Of a DNA stretch of 64,000 bases, positions 50,530 through 58,553 are shown in pieces. The stretch comes from Aldehydirespirator sp028819505 (GTDB taxonomy: Bacteria > Actinomycetota > Acidimicrobiia > Acidimicrobiales > Aldehydirespiratoraceae). The notes beneath the pieces were generated by a model. It was given only the letters and a program-made list of their open reading frames with translations, was not told the DNA's origin and did not search any database. Location of the stretch: NCBI GenBank assembly GCA_965207755.1, contig OZ242297.1, positions 2,976,001-3,040,000 of the forward strand. Reading direction: 5' to 3'. The position numbers and the translations under genes were made by a program. How positions within the stretch are numbered: position 1 is the stretch's first letter; each line of letters opens with the position of its first letter.

Positions 50530-51272
50530 CTACGCCTGCATCAAGGGCGGTATAGACCCCGCTGCTGGAGCGCCGGTACGGGTCGAGTCGCACCTCCAAG
50601 ACGATGGACTCGAGCGTCGCCACTCAGAGCACGCTCTGTCGCCCGCGGTGAGGTCCACCGCGGCGACCAGCCCGGTGTCGGGCTCCGCGCAGACGTGGGC
50701 CTTGTAGCCGTCGCGGTAGCCGTGGGCGCTCTTGTGGGCGTGGCGGGACTCGGGGTCCAGCACCGACACCACCCGCCCCGAGGCGACGCGCCGGGCGACG
50801 CGCCACCGGCCGGGTGCGTCGCCGGGCTCGGTGTCCTGCCCGGCCACCAGCGCCAGAAGCCCCAACGCGTCGGCCCGCGCGTCGTCGAGGTCGATGTCCT
50901 CACAGGCGCCGACCAGCCCCAACGCGTCGTCGGCCAGCTCGCTGACCAGGCGCTCCACACCACCAGGATCGCCCCAGTCCACCTCGGGGCCCGCGGCGTC
51001 GAGGCTGTGCCCGCGCACCCACACACCGCCGAGCCGCGGAACCAGCTTGCGCAGCTCGCGCATCCGCACCCTCAGCATCGTCACCGTGCCCTGGCGCGCC
51101 ACCGCGTCATCCAGCACCGTAAAGTCCAGCACCCGCCGCTGCTTGCCCGACACCGCCCCCGCGTCCAACAGTTCCCGATCCACTATCACCCTGCCCTGCA
51201 AACCCGACATCGCCGCACACCCGCCCAACGATCGCGAGCACCCAAAACCGGACTACTCAACAGTCTCCTAGC
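50530..51272 (-). pseudogene. IS1182-like transposase remnant A
   Basis: An internal piece of a DDE transposase: DREL near the start, VTMLRVRMRELRKLV, and SVLDPESRHAHKSAHGYRDGYKAHVC then TGLVAAVDLTAGD. The N-terminal domain and the part after TAGD are missing. The element end GGAGACTGTTGAGTAGTCCG (minus strand, 51249-51268) is kept and abuts CTAG. A shorter relative lies at 55250. Confidence 0.7.
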
Positions 51273-51553
51273 CCAACGGCCACCGTTGCCGCCCCGGCGC
51301 CGATGTCAACAACCAACAGGCGCTCGCCGTTCCTCGGTGGAGAGTGACGCGACTTCTTGTACACTTCGCGGAAGACATCGGCGTGACCTCGTTGGTATCG
51401 GAGGGAGTCATGCAGCGCATAGGAGTCAGGCGCATCCGGTGCCAGTTGTCCTTGGCGCATTGAGGACTCGGCTGCGTTCCGCTGCTCATCTGGAGTCTCG
51501 CTCCATCGGGACACGATGACCTCGGCAAATGCTCTGTCGTAGTCCACCGCCAT
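51273..51553 (-). pseudogene. gene fragment, 3' end removed by the IS1182-like element
   Basis: ATG at 51553: MAVDYDRAFAEVIVSRWSE, DSYALHDSLRYQRGHADVFREV, then LLVVDIGAGAATVAVG, where host coding sequence stops at the IS remnant. The DIGAGAATVAVG stretch looks like the first motif of a SAM-dependent methyltransferase, so the catalytic core is lost. IS1380 copy 2 ends 15 nt upstream of the ATG. Confidence 0.55.
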
Positions 51554-51568
51554 ATCGCATACCTCTAG

Positions 51569-53257
51569 CCCTGATCGTTCACGAAGGTGCGGCTGCGGTG
51601 GTTGCGGGTCCGCGGAAAAGCCCCTCCGATGTGGGATGATGCGTGTTGTAGACCACGTATCTGACCCACGGGAAGGGGCATCTCCGAGATGAAGTCTAAC
51701 AGTGTTGGCGATGTGAGGGTGACAGGCGGCGGCGGGCAGGTCGCGGCGTATGGGGGGTTGTTCGTTCTGGGGCGTTTCTGTGATGGTTTGGGGCTGGGGT
51801 CTGCGTTGTCGGCTGCGGTTGCGCCGAGGGGTGAGCGGGCGCCTGTTCATGATCGGGGCAGGGTGCTGGTGCATGCTCTGTTGATGTTGGCGGGCGGCTG
51901 GGAGTGCTGCGCGGACATCGAGCATCTGCGGGCTCAGCCTGTGTTGTTCGGCGAGGTGGCGTCGGACTCGACGCTGTATCGCACGCTGCGGGAGCTGAGC
52001 CCTGATGTGGTGGCGAACTTGTTGGCGGCGGCGGCTGAGGTGCGCGCCGCTGTGTGGGAGCGCGGCGGCGGGGTGTCGGGCGATGCGCCGGTGGTGCTCG
52101 ACATCGACTCGACGCTGGTGGAGGTCCACTCTGAGAACAAGCAGGGCGCGGCGGCGCATTTCAAGGGAGGGTTCGGGTTCCATCCGATGCTGTGCGCCGC
52201 AGACGGCGAGCCGCTGTCGGTGATGCTGCGCCCCGGCAACGCGGCCGCCAACAGCATCGGTGACCACATTGCGGTGCTCGACGCGGCTGTGGAGCAGCTT
52301 CCCGCCGCGGCGGCGGCCGGGCACCGAGAAGGCGACGGCGCCGCCGCGGCGGCGCGAAAGATGCAGTTGCGCACAGACGCCGCCGGGTGCTCGACGGAGA
52401 TCGCGGCCGCCTGCCGGGCCCGCAACATCGAGTTCTTGTTGACGGCGCGCTCCAACAACGAGGTCACTGCGGCCATAGACCACAGCCGCTTCGACCGCGA
52501 GGGCTGGCAGCCGGCGCGGCGCGCCGACGGCGAGCTCGACGACAGCGCCCAGGTCGCGGACCTCAGCGCCCTCGTCGAGCTCAAAGACTGGCCCCGAGGC
52601 ACCAGGTTCATCGCCCGCCGCGAGCGGCGCCACCCCGGCGCGCAGCGCAGCCTGTTCGACTCGGACCTGTGGCGCTACCGCGGGTTCTACACCGACGCCG
52701 CCGGAGACCCCGCCGAACTCGACGCGCACCACCGCGCCCACGCCTGCGTCGAGGACACCATCGACCGGCTCAAAGACTCCGGCCTTGAGCGCATGCCCTT
52801 CAGCGACTACGACGCCAACAGCGCCTGGACCCAGCTCGTCGCGCTCTCGTCCGCGGTGGTGAGATGGTTCCAGCGACTCTGCCTCACAGGCCCCCTCGCC
52901 AAAGCCGCCCCCAAACGCCTCAGATGGCAGCTCTGGCACGCCCCCGGCAGGCTCGTGCGCTCCGCAAGAACATGGACCCTGCGCACCCTCGACTGGTGGC
53001 CCGCCGCCCCCCAACTCCTCGCCGCACACCGCAACTGCGGCCCCCCATAACGGCCCACACCGCCCCGAGCGCCACCGGCCGCGAAACCCCTGGCGCCACG
53101 CGCCCAAAACCCCAACGAACCCCCCGAAACCGGCCCGACACTCCAAACAGGCCACAACACCACCGGCGCGAACACCCGCCCCACATACCACCCGCCCCCA
53201 AAACACACCAAAATACACTCTCACCGGCCGCTCACGAATTCTCGTGAACGATTGGGG
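51569..53257 (+). mobile_element. IS1380-family insertion sequence, copy 2 (1689 bp)
   Basis: Same ends and length as copy 1, with a 4-bp target duplication CTAG (51565-51568 and 53258-53261). It separates the macro-domain gene (53258) from the fragment at 51553; without it the two would be about 12 nt apart. No difference from copy 1 was noticed, which implies recent movement. Confidence 0.95.
51689..53050 (+). CDS. IS1380-family transposase, copy 2
   Basis: 453 aa, identical in sequence to the product at 31024, including DIDSTLVEVHSENKQG, LRTDAAG and VEDTIDRLKD. Intact. Confidence 0.93.
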   Translation: MKSNSVGDVRVTGGGGQVAAYGGLFVLGRFCDGLGLGSALSAAVAPRGERAPVHDRGRVLVHALLMLAGGWECCADIEHLRAQPVLFGEVASDSTLYRTLRELSPDVVANLLAAAAEVRAAVWERGGGVSGDAPVVLDIDSTLVEVHSENKQGAAAHFKGGFGFHPMLCAADGEPLSVMLRPGNAAANSIGDHIAVLDAAVEQLPAAAAAGHREGDGAAAAARKMQLRTDAAGCSTEIAAACRARNIEFLLTARSNNEVTAAIDHSRFDREGWQPARRADGELDDSAQVADLSALVELKDWPRGTRFIARRERRHPGAQRSLFDSDLWRYRGFYTDAAGDPAELDAHHRAHACVEDTIDRLKDSGLERMPFSDYDANSAWTQLVALSSAVVRWFQRLCLTGPLAKAAPKRLRWQLWHAPGRLVRSARTWTLRTLDWWPAAPQLLAAHRNCGPP

Positions 53258-53998
53258 CTAGCACATCCGACTTGGGCTGCCTGAACCTACCCAGCCGCCG
53301 AGCGCTTGACAGTGCCGCAGTAGCTCGGGGCCGGCGGCGCGGTGGATTGCGCCGTTGACGCCGTCGCCGTCCGCCAGATGCCTGTTGGCGGTATTGACGA
53401 TGGCGTCGACGTCCTGGTCCGTGATGTCTCCCAGCACGGCTTCAACGGTGGGGATACGTGACATGATCGCCTGCGACAGCAGAGGCGTCGGCTCGCCGGT
53501 CACATACACGATCATCCCGCGCAAGAAATCGCATTCTTCGATCAGATCAATGTCTGGCTGATGGCGAGCAGGATCACCTTCCACACGCGCCGAGATCATC
53601 ACGAAACCCGTCTCGGTGGCCGCGAAGGTTGCTTCGTAGATGCCGTGGCCGGTCCAGCTGCGGTGCAAGAACAGGCGGTCGTCCTCCATGAACGCCAGCC
53701 ACCTGTCGTCGAAGACCGGTCGGTACCCCAAGGCGATTCTTCGCATCTCGCTTTGCGAGAGGAGCATGATCGGAGGCGGAATCGCTACCGGCTGTCTGAT
53801 GCGCGAGACATGTCCCCAACAGGCGTCGTCGTGCCCGTCGTCCTCCGGGCACGACACAAGATCATCCCTACCGAGGACGCCTTCAGGCGGGCCGTCTGGT
53901 CCCCACAGCGCCATGGTGAACAGGCTCAGCTTCTCCCCAGCTGCGCCTTCGGTGAGGCCGGTGCTCTGGCCGGTCTCGTCCGATGGCTCGTCGCTCAT
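53258..53998 (-). CDS. protein with truncated C-terminal macro domain
   Basis: 246 aa. The N-terminal part (IALGYRPVFDDRWLAFMEDD, FLHRSWTGHGIYEATFA) is a domain seen in various bacterial proteins of unknown role. The C-terminal part begins a macro (ADP-ribose-binding) domain: VLGDITDQDVDAIVNTANRHL, GVNGAIHRAAGPELLRHCQALGG. It then breaks off, so most of the macro fold is absent; the last residues (WVGSGSPSRMC) are not family-like. The stop TAG lies in the IS1380 target site. The ATG at 53998 is chosen. Possibly non-functional. Confidence 0.6.
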   Translation of the reverse strand: MSDEPSDETGQSTGLTEGAAGEKLSLFTMALWGPDGPPEGVLGRDDLVSCPEDDGHDDACWGHVSRIRQPVAIPPPIMLLSQSEMRRIALGYRPVFDDRWLAFMEDDRLFLHRSWTGHGIYEATFAATETGFVMISARVEGDPARHQPDIDLIEECDFLRGMIVYVTGEPTPLLSQAIMSRIPTVEAVLGDITDQDVDAIVNTANRHLADGDGVNGAIHRAAGPELLRHCQALGGWVGSGSPSRMC

Positions 53999-54074
53999 GT
54001 GCACTCCAGTGCTTCGCTTTCCCGGTTCCTTGGCGGACGGTGGCTCGCCGAGCCCCGCGGCGCAGTGGGCTCGT

Positions 54075-54671
54075 CTACAAGGACAGGCCTCCATCGGATC
54101 GGCGGGATCCTCGCCGGGAGCGGTACGCGTTGTCGAGCCGGTCGGCGGCGAAGTACGCCGCAGCGGGGCTTCGGTCTTGCGCGGGGTTGGCCTGTTCGAT
54201 CAGGTCCAGCAGTTCGGCCCTGCTGGTGATGCCGAGTGAACGAATGAGCATCTCGCAGTCGGCCTCGTCTACGTGGCGATGGCTGAGGAGCTTCATGGCG
54301 AGCACATCGCGGTCTCCGAGGGAGTCGACGATGAGGCGGCGTCCGGTGAAGATGCGCTCGGGCTCCACCGGAACGTTGACCCGTTTGAGTTTGGCACCGT
54401 CGTTGAGCCAGTCGGACCTCAGGCCGCGACGGCGTCGGCTAACGTCTTCGACCGCGGCCCGCAGCTGTGGAGTCATCCCTTCCGAGACGACATCGACGTC
54501 GCCGGTGAGCCTCGAGTCCGTCTTGGCAGCGATCACCGCACCGCCGGCGACATGCAGATGCAGCGCGTGGGGTGTTCCGGCTTTGACCAGCAGTTCATCG
54601 ACCTCTGCGAGAAAGCCCAGCATCTGCGCCGCGTCGAACGCAGTTGGGGGATCGGGCTCAGCGGAAGCCAT
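54075..54671 (-). CDS. DUF6036-like nucleotidyltransferase
   Basis: 198 aa. LLVKAGTPHALHLHVAGGAVIAAKTDSRLTGDVDVV carries the GG...T-x-DVD nucleotidyltransferase pattern, and LAMKLLSHRHVDEADCEMLIR the helical second half. Overlaps the upstream gene by 14 nt. Two-gene arrangements like this occur in AbiE/MNT-type toxin-antitoxin systems, so a toxin role is possible (inference). Confidence 0.68.
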   Translation of the reverse strand: MASAEPDPPTAFDAAQMLGFLAEVDELLVKAGTPHALHLHVAGGAVIAAKTDSRLTGDVDVVSEGMTPQLRAAVEDVSRRRRGLRSDWLNDGAKLKRVNVPVEPERIFTGRRLIVDSLGDRDVLAMKLLSHRHVDEADCEMLIRSLGITSRAELLDLIEQANPAQDRSPAAAYFAADRLDNAYRSRRGSRRSDGGLSL

Positions 54672-55179
54672 GCACCCGGTAGTCGTCCAGGCTGCCCGCG
54701 TCGAACCAGACATTGTGTACAGCGCACGCCGGCGGCGCCTGTGCCATCAGCTGTGTTGTCCACGGCGTCACCTTCAGGCGCCCGTCGGTCAACGGGACCG
54801 GCCGGCTGGCGCGGTGACGCCGCACCCACCCTGGCAGCTCAACGCCGTCGCGGTCACACAGGCTGTGCATGATCGCGGAGATCTTGGCGATGTCGAAGCG
54901 TCGCGGCCCGACACGATGCCACCACCGCCACCGCCGGGGCGCGTCAGCAACCATCTGCTCGCGCCTCGGCGCATCAGAAGCCGCCCAGTCCTTAACGAAC
55001 TGGCGCACCGCCACGACCCTGCCCCGGCCATCGTCGCGGGCGATCCACTCAGGCAAGTCACAGGCCCGCAACAACCGCGTCGGAGGCTCGATCATTGGCG
55101 TAACGCCTTCGGACTGCGCCGGGCGCCCCGAGTCGTTGAGGAGCGAGACGGGCCCTGGGAGCCGTGGCCTGGTGCTCAT
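54658..55179 (-). CDS. partner of the nucleotidyltransferase (173 aa, unknown)
   Basis: No family named with confidence. TRLLRACDLPEWIARDDGRG, AVRQFVKDWAASDAPRREQM, RRWRWWHRVGPRRFDIAKIS and a C-terminal VHNVWFDAGSLDDYRVHGF. The ATG at 55179 has TACACT 6 nt before it. The 14-nt overlap with the nucleotidyltransferase gene implies co-expression; an antitoxin role is possible. Confidence 0.6.
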   Translation of the reverse strand: MSTRPRLPGPVSLLNDSGRPAQSEGVTPMIEPPTRLLRACDLPEWIARDDGRGRVVAVRQFVKDWAASDAPRREQMVADAPRRWRWWHRVGPRRFDIAKISAIMHSLCDRDGVELPGWVRRHRASRPVPLTDGRLKVTPWTTQLMAQAPPACAVHNVWFDAGSLDDYRVHGFR

Positions 55180-55185
55180 GCATCG

Positions 55186-55191
55186 AGTGTA
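55186..55191 (-). promoter_or_regulatory. -10 box of the nucleotidyltransferase pair, leaderless
   Basis: TACACT (minus strand), 6 nt before the ATG at 55179. Confidence 0.45.
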
Positions 55192-55249
55192 GTGCTGCGC
55201 GTGGTGCGGCCGCGAGGGTGACGGCGCCTGCGCCAGAGGGCTCAGAGAT

Positions 55250-55389
55250 CCCCGCTGGCGACCAGACCGGTGTCGGGCTCCGCGCAGACGTGGGCCTTGT
55301 AGCCGTCGCGGTAGCTGTGATCGGGTCTTGTGGGCGTGGCGGGACTCGGGGTCCAGCACCGACACCGGACTACTCAACAGTCTCCTAGG
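55250..55389 (-). pseudogene. IS1182-like transposase remnant B
   Basis: About 140 bp. A piece matching remnant A (VLDPESRHAHK region, GTGTCGGGCTCCGCGCAGAC on the plus strand) is joined directly to the element end CCGGACTACTCAACAGTCTC and CTAG. Compared with remnant A, several hundred bases between GACAC and CGGACTACTC are deleted. Confidence 0.7.
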
Positions 55390-55495
55390 ACCGCCCGCAC
55401 CCAGCGGACATCTCGGCGGGCGGGGCCGCTACCGTTCCCGGGCGACCGAGTCCACGCCTGCTGCTTCGGCAGCCAACGCTCAAGGGAGACCCAAC

Positions 55496-56527
55496 ATGAA
55501 GCTCGGGCTGAACACCGGATACTGGTCGGCGGGGCCTCCCTCGGGGGTGACCGAGCGGATCGCGGCGGCCGAGCGGATCGGGTTCGACTCGATCTGGACC
55601 GCGGAGGCCTACGGTTCGGACTGCTTCACGCCGCTGGCCTGGTGGGGGGCGGCCACCGAGCGGGTGCGCCTGGGCACGTCCATCACCCAGATGGCGGCCC
55701 GCACCCCGGCCGCCACCGCCATGGCCGCGCTGACGCTCGACCACCTCTCGGGCGGCCGCTTCGTGCTGGGCGTCGGCGCCTCCGGCCCGCAGGTGGTGGA
55801 GGGCTGGTACGGGCGGCCCTACTCCCGGCCGCTGGCCCGCACCCGCGAGTACGTGGACATCGTGCGGCAGGTCGTGGACCGGGCCGGGCCAGTCGCCTAC
55901 GACGGCGAGTTCTACCAACTCCCCTACCACGGCGACGGCAGCACCGGCCTGGGCAAGGCCCTCAAGAGCACCGTGCATCCGCTGCGGTCAGACATCCCGA
56001 TCTACCTGGGCGCGGAAGGCCCCAAGAACGTCGCCCTGGCGGCCGAGATCTGCGACGGCTGGCTGGCCTGGCTGTTCTCGCCCCGCCACGACGCCATGTA
56101 CCGCGGCTTCCTGTGCGAGGGCTTCGGCCGTCCCGGCGCCCGCCGCAGCCTCGACGACTTCGAGGTGGTGGCGTCCACGGTCCTGGTCCCTGGCGACGAC
56201 GTGGACGCCTGCGCCGACTTCGTGCGGCCGGTGATCTCGCTGTACGTGGGGGGCATGGGCGCCAAGGGGGCCAACTTCCACCGGGCCGTGTTCGACCGCA
56301 TGGGCTACGAGGCCCAGTGCGACACCATCCAGGACCTGTACCTGTCCGGCGACAAGGCTGCGGCAACCGCGGCGGTGACCACCCAGATGTGCGAGGAGAT
56401 CGCCCTGATCGGCCCGTGGGCCAAGATCGCCGAGGATCTGGAGGCGTGGCGGTCGTCGGTCGTGACCACGCTGCTGGTCAGCGGCGACCCGGCCACCCTG
56501 GAGCGCTTCGCCGACCTGGCCGGCTGA
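55496..56527 (+). CDS. F420-dependent LLM-class oxidoreductase, Rv3520c family
   Basis: 343-aa luciferase-like TIM barrel using coenzyme F420. LGLNTGYWSAGPP, TAEAYGSDCFTPLAWWGA, ERVRLGTSITQMAARTPAATAMAALTLD, VGASGPQVVEGWYGRP, YLGAEGPKNVALAAEICDGWLA and LYVGGMGAKGANFH follow the Rv3520c pattern. GGGAG lies 7 nt upstream of the ATG. The remainder of the 316-bp gap before it holds IS remnant B. Confidence 0.88.
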   Translation: MKLGLNTGYWSAGPPSGVTERIAAAERIGFDSIWTAEAYGSDCFTPLAWWGAATERVRLGTSITQMAARTPAATAMAALTLDHLSGGRFVLGVGASGPQVVEGWYGRPYSRPLARTREYVDIVRQVVDRAGPVAYDGEFYQLPYHGDGSTGLGKALKSTVHPLRSDIPIYLGAEGPKNVALAAEICDGWLAWLFSPRHDAMYRGFLCEGFGRPGARRSLDDFEVVASTVLVPGDDVDACADFVRPVISLYVGGMGAKGANFHRAVFDRMGYEAQCDTIQDLYLSGDKAAATAAVTTQMCEEIALIGPWAKIAEDLEAWRSSVVTTLLVSGDPATLERFADLAG

Positions 56528-56539
56528 CCCGTCCACCCC

Positions 56540-56587
56540 GAATTGGCAGCACAATGCACCCCATAGGATGCAAAACGCTGCCAATTC
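56540..56587. repeat. palindromic repeat, CC/GG inner-stem variant, convergent gap
   Basis: Arms GAATTGGCAGC / GCTGCCAATTC; inner part TGCACCCCATAGGATGCA, where CC pairs with GG instead of CG with CG. A partial right arm (CCGCCAATTCCCCCACGG) follows. Confidence 0.88.
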
Positions 56588-56628
56588 CCCCACGGGACCG
56601 CCAATTCCCCCACGGCCGGGGGCCGCCG

Positions 56629-57690
56629 CTAGCGGGGGCCGAGCGTGGCGTGGGGCAGGCTCTCGATGACGCCCTGCGGGGTCACCGCGATGAACTGGGC
56701 CAGCTCGGTGAACTCCTCGAGCGTGCCGGCGTCGGTGTAGCTCATGGCGCTGCGCAGGCCCGCCATCAACTGCAGCACCAGCTTGGATACCTCCCCCTTG
56801 TAGGGGACGGTGCCCTCGACGCCCTCGGCGGCCCGGTACGACAGGTACTCCTCGTCGAGGTCCTCGCCGGCGCGGTCGGCCCGGGCCTGGACCGCCTCGA
56901 GGCTGGCCATGCCGCGGATGCGCTTCTGGAGGCCCTTCGGCCCCTGCTCCACCTCGCCGGGGCTCTCCTTGGTGCCGGCCAGCATGCTGCCGACCATCAC
57001 CGTGGACGCGCCCGCGGCCAAGGCCTTGGCAATGTCGCCGGAGCCGCGGATGCCTCCGTCGGCGATCACCGGCACGCCTGTCCCGGCGACGTCGGCGATG
57101 GCAGTCAACTGGGGCACGCCCACGCCGGCCACGGTGCGGGTGGTACACACGCCGCCGGGCCCCACACCCACCTTCACCGCGTCGGCGCCCGCCTCCACCA
57201 GGTCGGCGGCGCCGTCGGCGGTGGCGATGTTCCCGGCCAGCACGTCGATGTCACTGAAGTGGTCCTTGAGCCTGCGCACGCCGTCGAGGGCGTGGTCGGA
57301 GTGGCCGTGGGCGATGTCCAGGACCAGCACGTCGACTCCGGCCGCCACCAGCGCCTTGGCCCGCTCGACCATGTCGCGGTCCGTGCCCACCGCCGCGCCC
57401 ACCAGGAGGTTCCCGCCTGCGTCCTTCACCCTGCAGATCTCGTCGGCCTGGGTGTCGGACGGCATGAAGCGGTGAACGATGCCGATGCCGCCCAGCCGGG
57501 CCATGGCGACGGCCATCTCGTGCTCGCAGACGGTGTCCATGTTGGCCGCCACGACCGGCAGGTCCAGCTCGACGCGACGCGACAGCCGTGTCCGCACCGA
57601 GACGTCCTGGCGGGACCGGATCGACGATCGCCGGGGGACGATCAGGACATCGTCGAAGGTCAGCCCCGTGCGCAGTCCTTCCAGCCCCAT
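56629..57690 (-). CDS. IMP dehydrogenase / GMP reductase family protein without CBS domains
   Basis: 353-aa TIM barrel in purine nucleotide metabolism. LTFDDVLIVPRRSS, AANMDTVCEHEMA, DIAHGHSD, GNIATADGA, the catalytic loop KVGVGPGGVCTTRTVAGVGVPQ (nucleophilic Cys), ADGGIRGSGDIAKALAAGA and MVGSMLAGTKESPGE. The length matches CBS-less IMPDH-like proteins and GMP reductases; the direction of reaction cannot be settled by eye. Confidence 0.85.
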   Translation of the reverse strand: MGLEGLRTGLTFDDVLIVPRRSSIRSRQDVSVRTRLSRRVELDLPVVAANMDTVCEHEMAVAMARLGGIGIVHRFMPSDTQADEICRVKDAGGNLLVGAAVGTDRDMVERAKALVAAGVDVLVLDIAHGHSDHALDGVRRLKDHFSDIDVLAGNIATADGAADLVEAGADAVKVGVGPGGVCTTRTVAGVGVPQLTAIADVAGTGVPVIADGGIRGSGDIAKALAAGASTVMVGSMLAGTKESPGEVEQGPKGLQKRIRGMASLEAVQARADRAGEDLDEEYLSYRAAEGVEGTVPYKGEVSKLVLQLMAGLRSAMSYTDAGTLEEFTELAQFIAVTPQGVIESLPHATLGPR

Positions 57691-57699
57691 AGGTGAGCC

Positions 57700-57705
57700 A
57701 AGCTA
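57700..57705 (-). promoter_or_regulatory. -10 box of the IMPDH/GMPR gene
   Basis: TAGCTT (minus strand), 9 nt before the ATG at 57690. Confidence 0.4.
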
Positions 57706-57753
57706 CAAGACGCGCCGGCGTCGGACCAGGGATTCGCGGACCGGCTCGGCCGG

Positions 57754-58044
57754 TCAGTCGACGGAGATCTGGGCCATCAGCGTGGCCCGCTGCTCGTCGA
57801 AGGCCTCGAGGTCCATCTGCCCGTCGTCGTAACGGCGATGCAACTCCTCCACCTTGGCCATGATCTCGTCGTTGCTGAGGGAAGGACCCTGCGGCGCCGC
57901 CTCGGCGCCCGGCTCGTCGCGATGGGCTTGCTCCAGGTCGTAGAGCTCGCCCCGCCCGAGACGCTTCTGGCGCTTGGCCTCGGCGCGGGCCTTCTTGGCC
58001 ATGTCCCTTTGACGCTTTGCGAAGCTGGATCGTCCGGTTGCCAC
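57754..58044 (-). CDS. small basic/acidic actinobacterial protein (96 aa)
   Basis: GTG start with GGAGG 7-8 nt upstream, which decides it over longer frames. The basic N-terminus (GRSSFAKRQRDMAKKARAEAKRQKRLGR) resembles short conserved actinobacterial proteins; the C-terminal half (DEIMAKVEELHRRYDDGQMDLEAFDEQRA) is helical like a SHOCT-type segment. Nucleic-acid or ribosome binding is possible. Function unknown. Confidence 0.65.
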   Translation of the reverse strand: MATGRSSFAKRQRDMAKKARAEAKRQKRLGRGELYDLEQAHRDEPGAEAAPQGPSLSNDEIMAKVEELHRRYDDGQMDLEAFDEQRATLMAQISVD

Positions 58045-58160
58045 TGGGATCAGCCTCCGTGAGTGTTCGTCGGCTCCTTGCTCTGGCAGGGGCCGGTATA
58101 CGAGGGTAGACGGATCGGGAGCCAATTCCATCTCCGGCGCCCGTCCAGGCGTCCTCACGT

Positions 58161-58402
58161 ACCCATCCCGGGCGCCCGTGTCCCGCACCGCCGGGCCCGG
58201 TCCTCCTCGACGAGCCGGTTCCAACCTCACCTACCCATCCCGGGCGCCCGTGTCCCGCACCGCCGGGCCCGGTCCTCCTCGACGAGCCGGTTCCAACCTC
58301 ACGTACCCATCCCGGGCGCCCGTGTCCCGCACCGCCGGGCCCGGTCCTCCTCGACGAGCCGGTTCCAACCTCACGTACCCATCCCGGGCGCCCGTGTCCC
58401 GC
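58161..58402. repeat. 72-bp tandem array
   Basis: ACCCATCCCGGGCGCCCGTG recurs at 58161, 58233, 58305 and 58377. The unit also contains CCGGGCCCGGTCCTCCTCGA. It occupies most of the 58045-58553 gap; a 33-bp sequence at 58503 recurs at 59460. Confidence 0.93.
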
Positions 58403-58502
58403 ACCCGTCCAGCACCCGTCCAGGCAGACAGCGCTCATGCCCGACGCCGCCGATGTGGACCGCGGGGTGGTTGGCGAGGTCGCCGGCCGGCTGCTCGGGC
58501 AA

Positions 58503-58535
58503 CCCACAGCGTCCAAACCGGCGCCCATCGCTGCC
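58503..58535 (+). repeat. 33-bp direct repeat flanking the SDR gene (left copy)
   Basis: CCCACAGCGTCCAAACCGGC and following; the right copy at 59460-59492 differs at 4 positions. Confidence 0.7.
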
Positions 58536-58553
58536 GATTCCACACGGCGGGGA

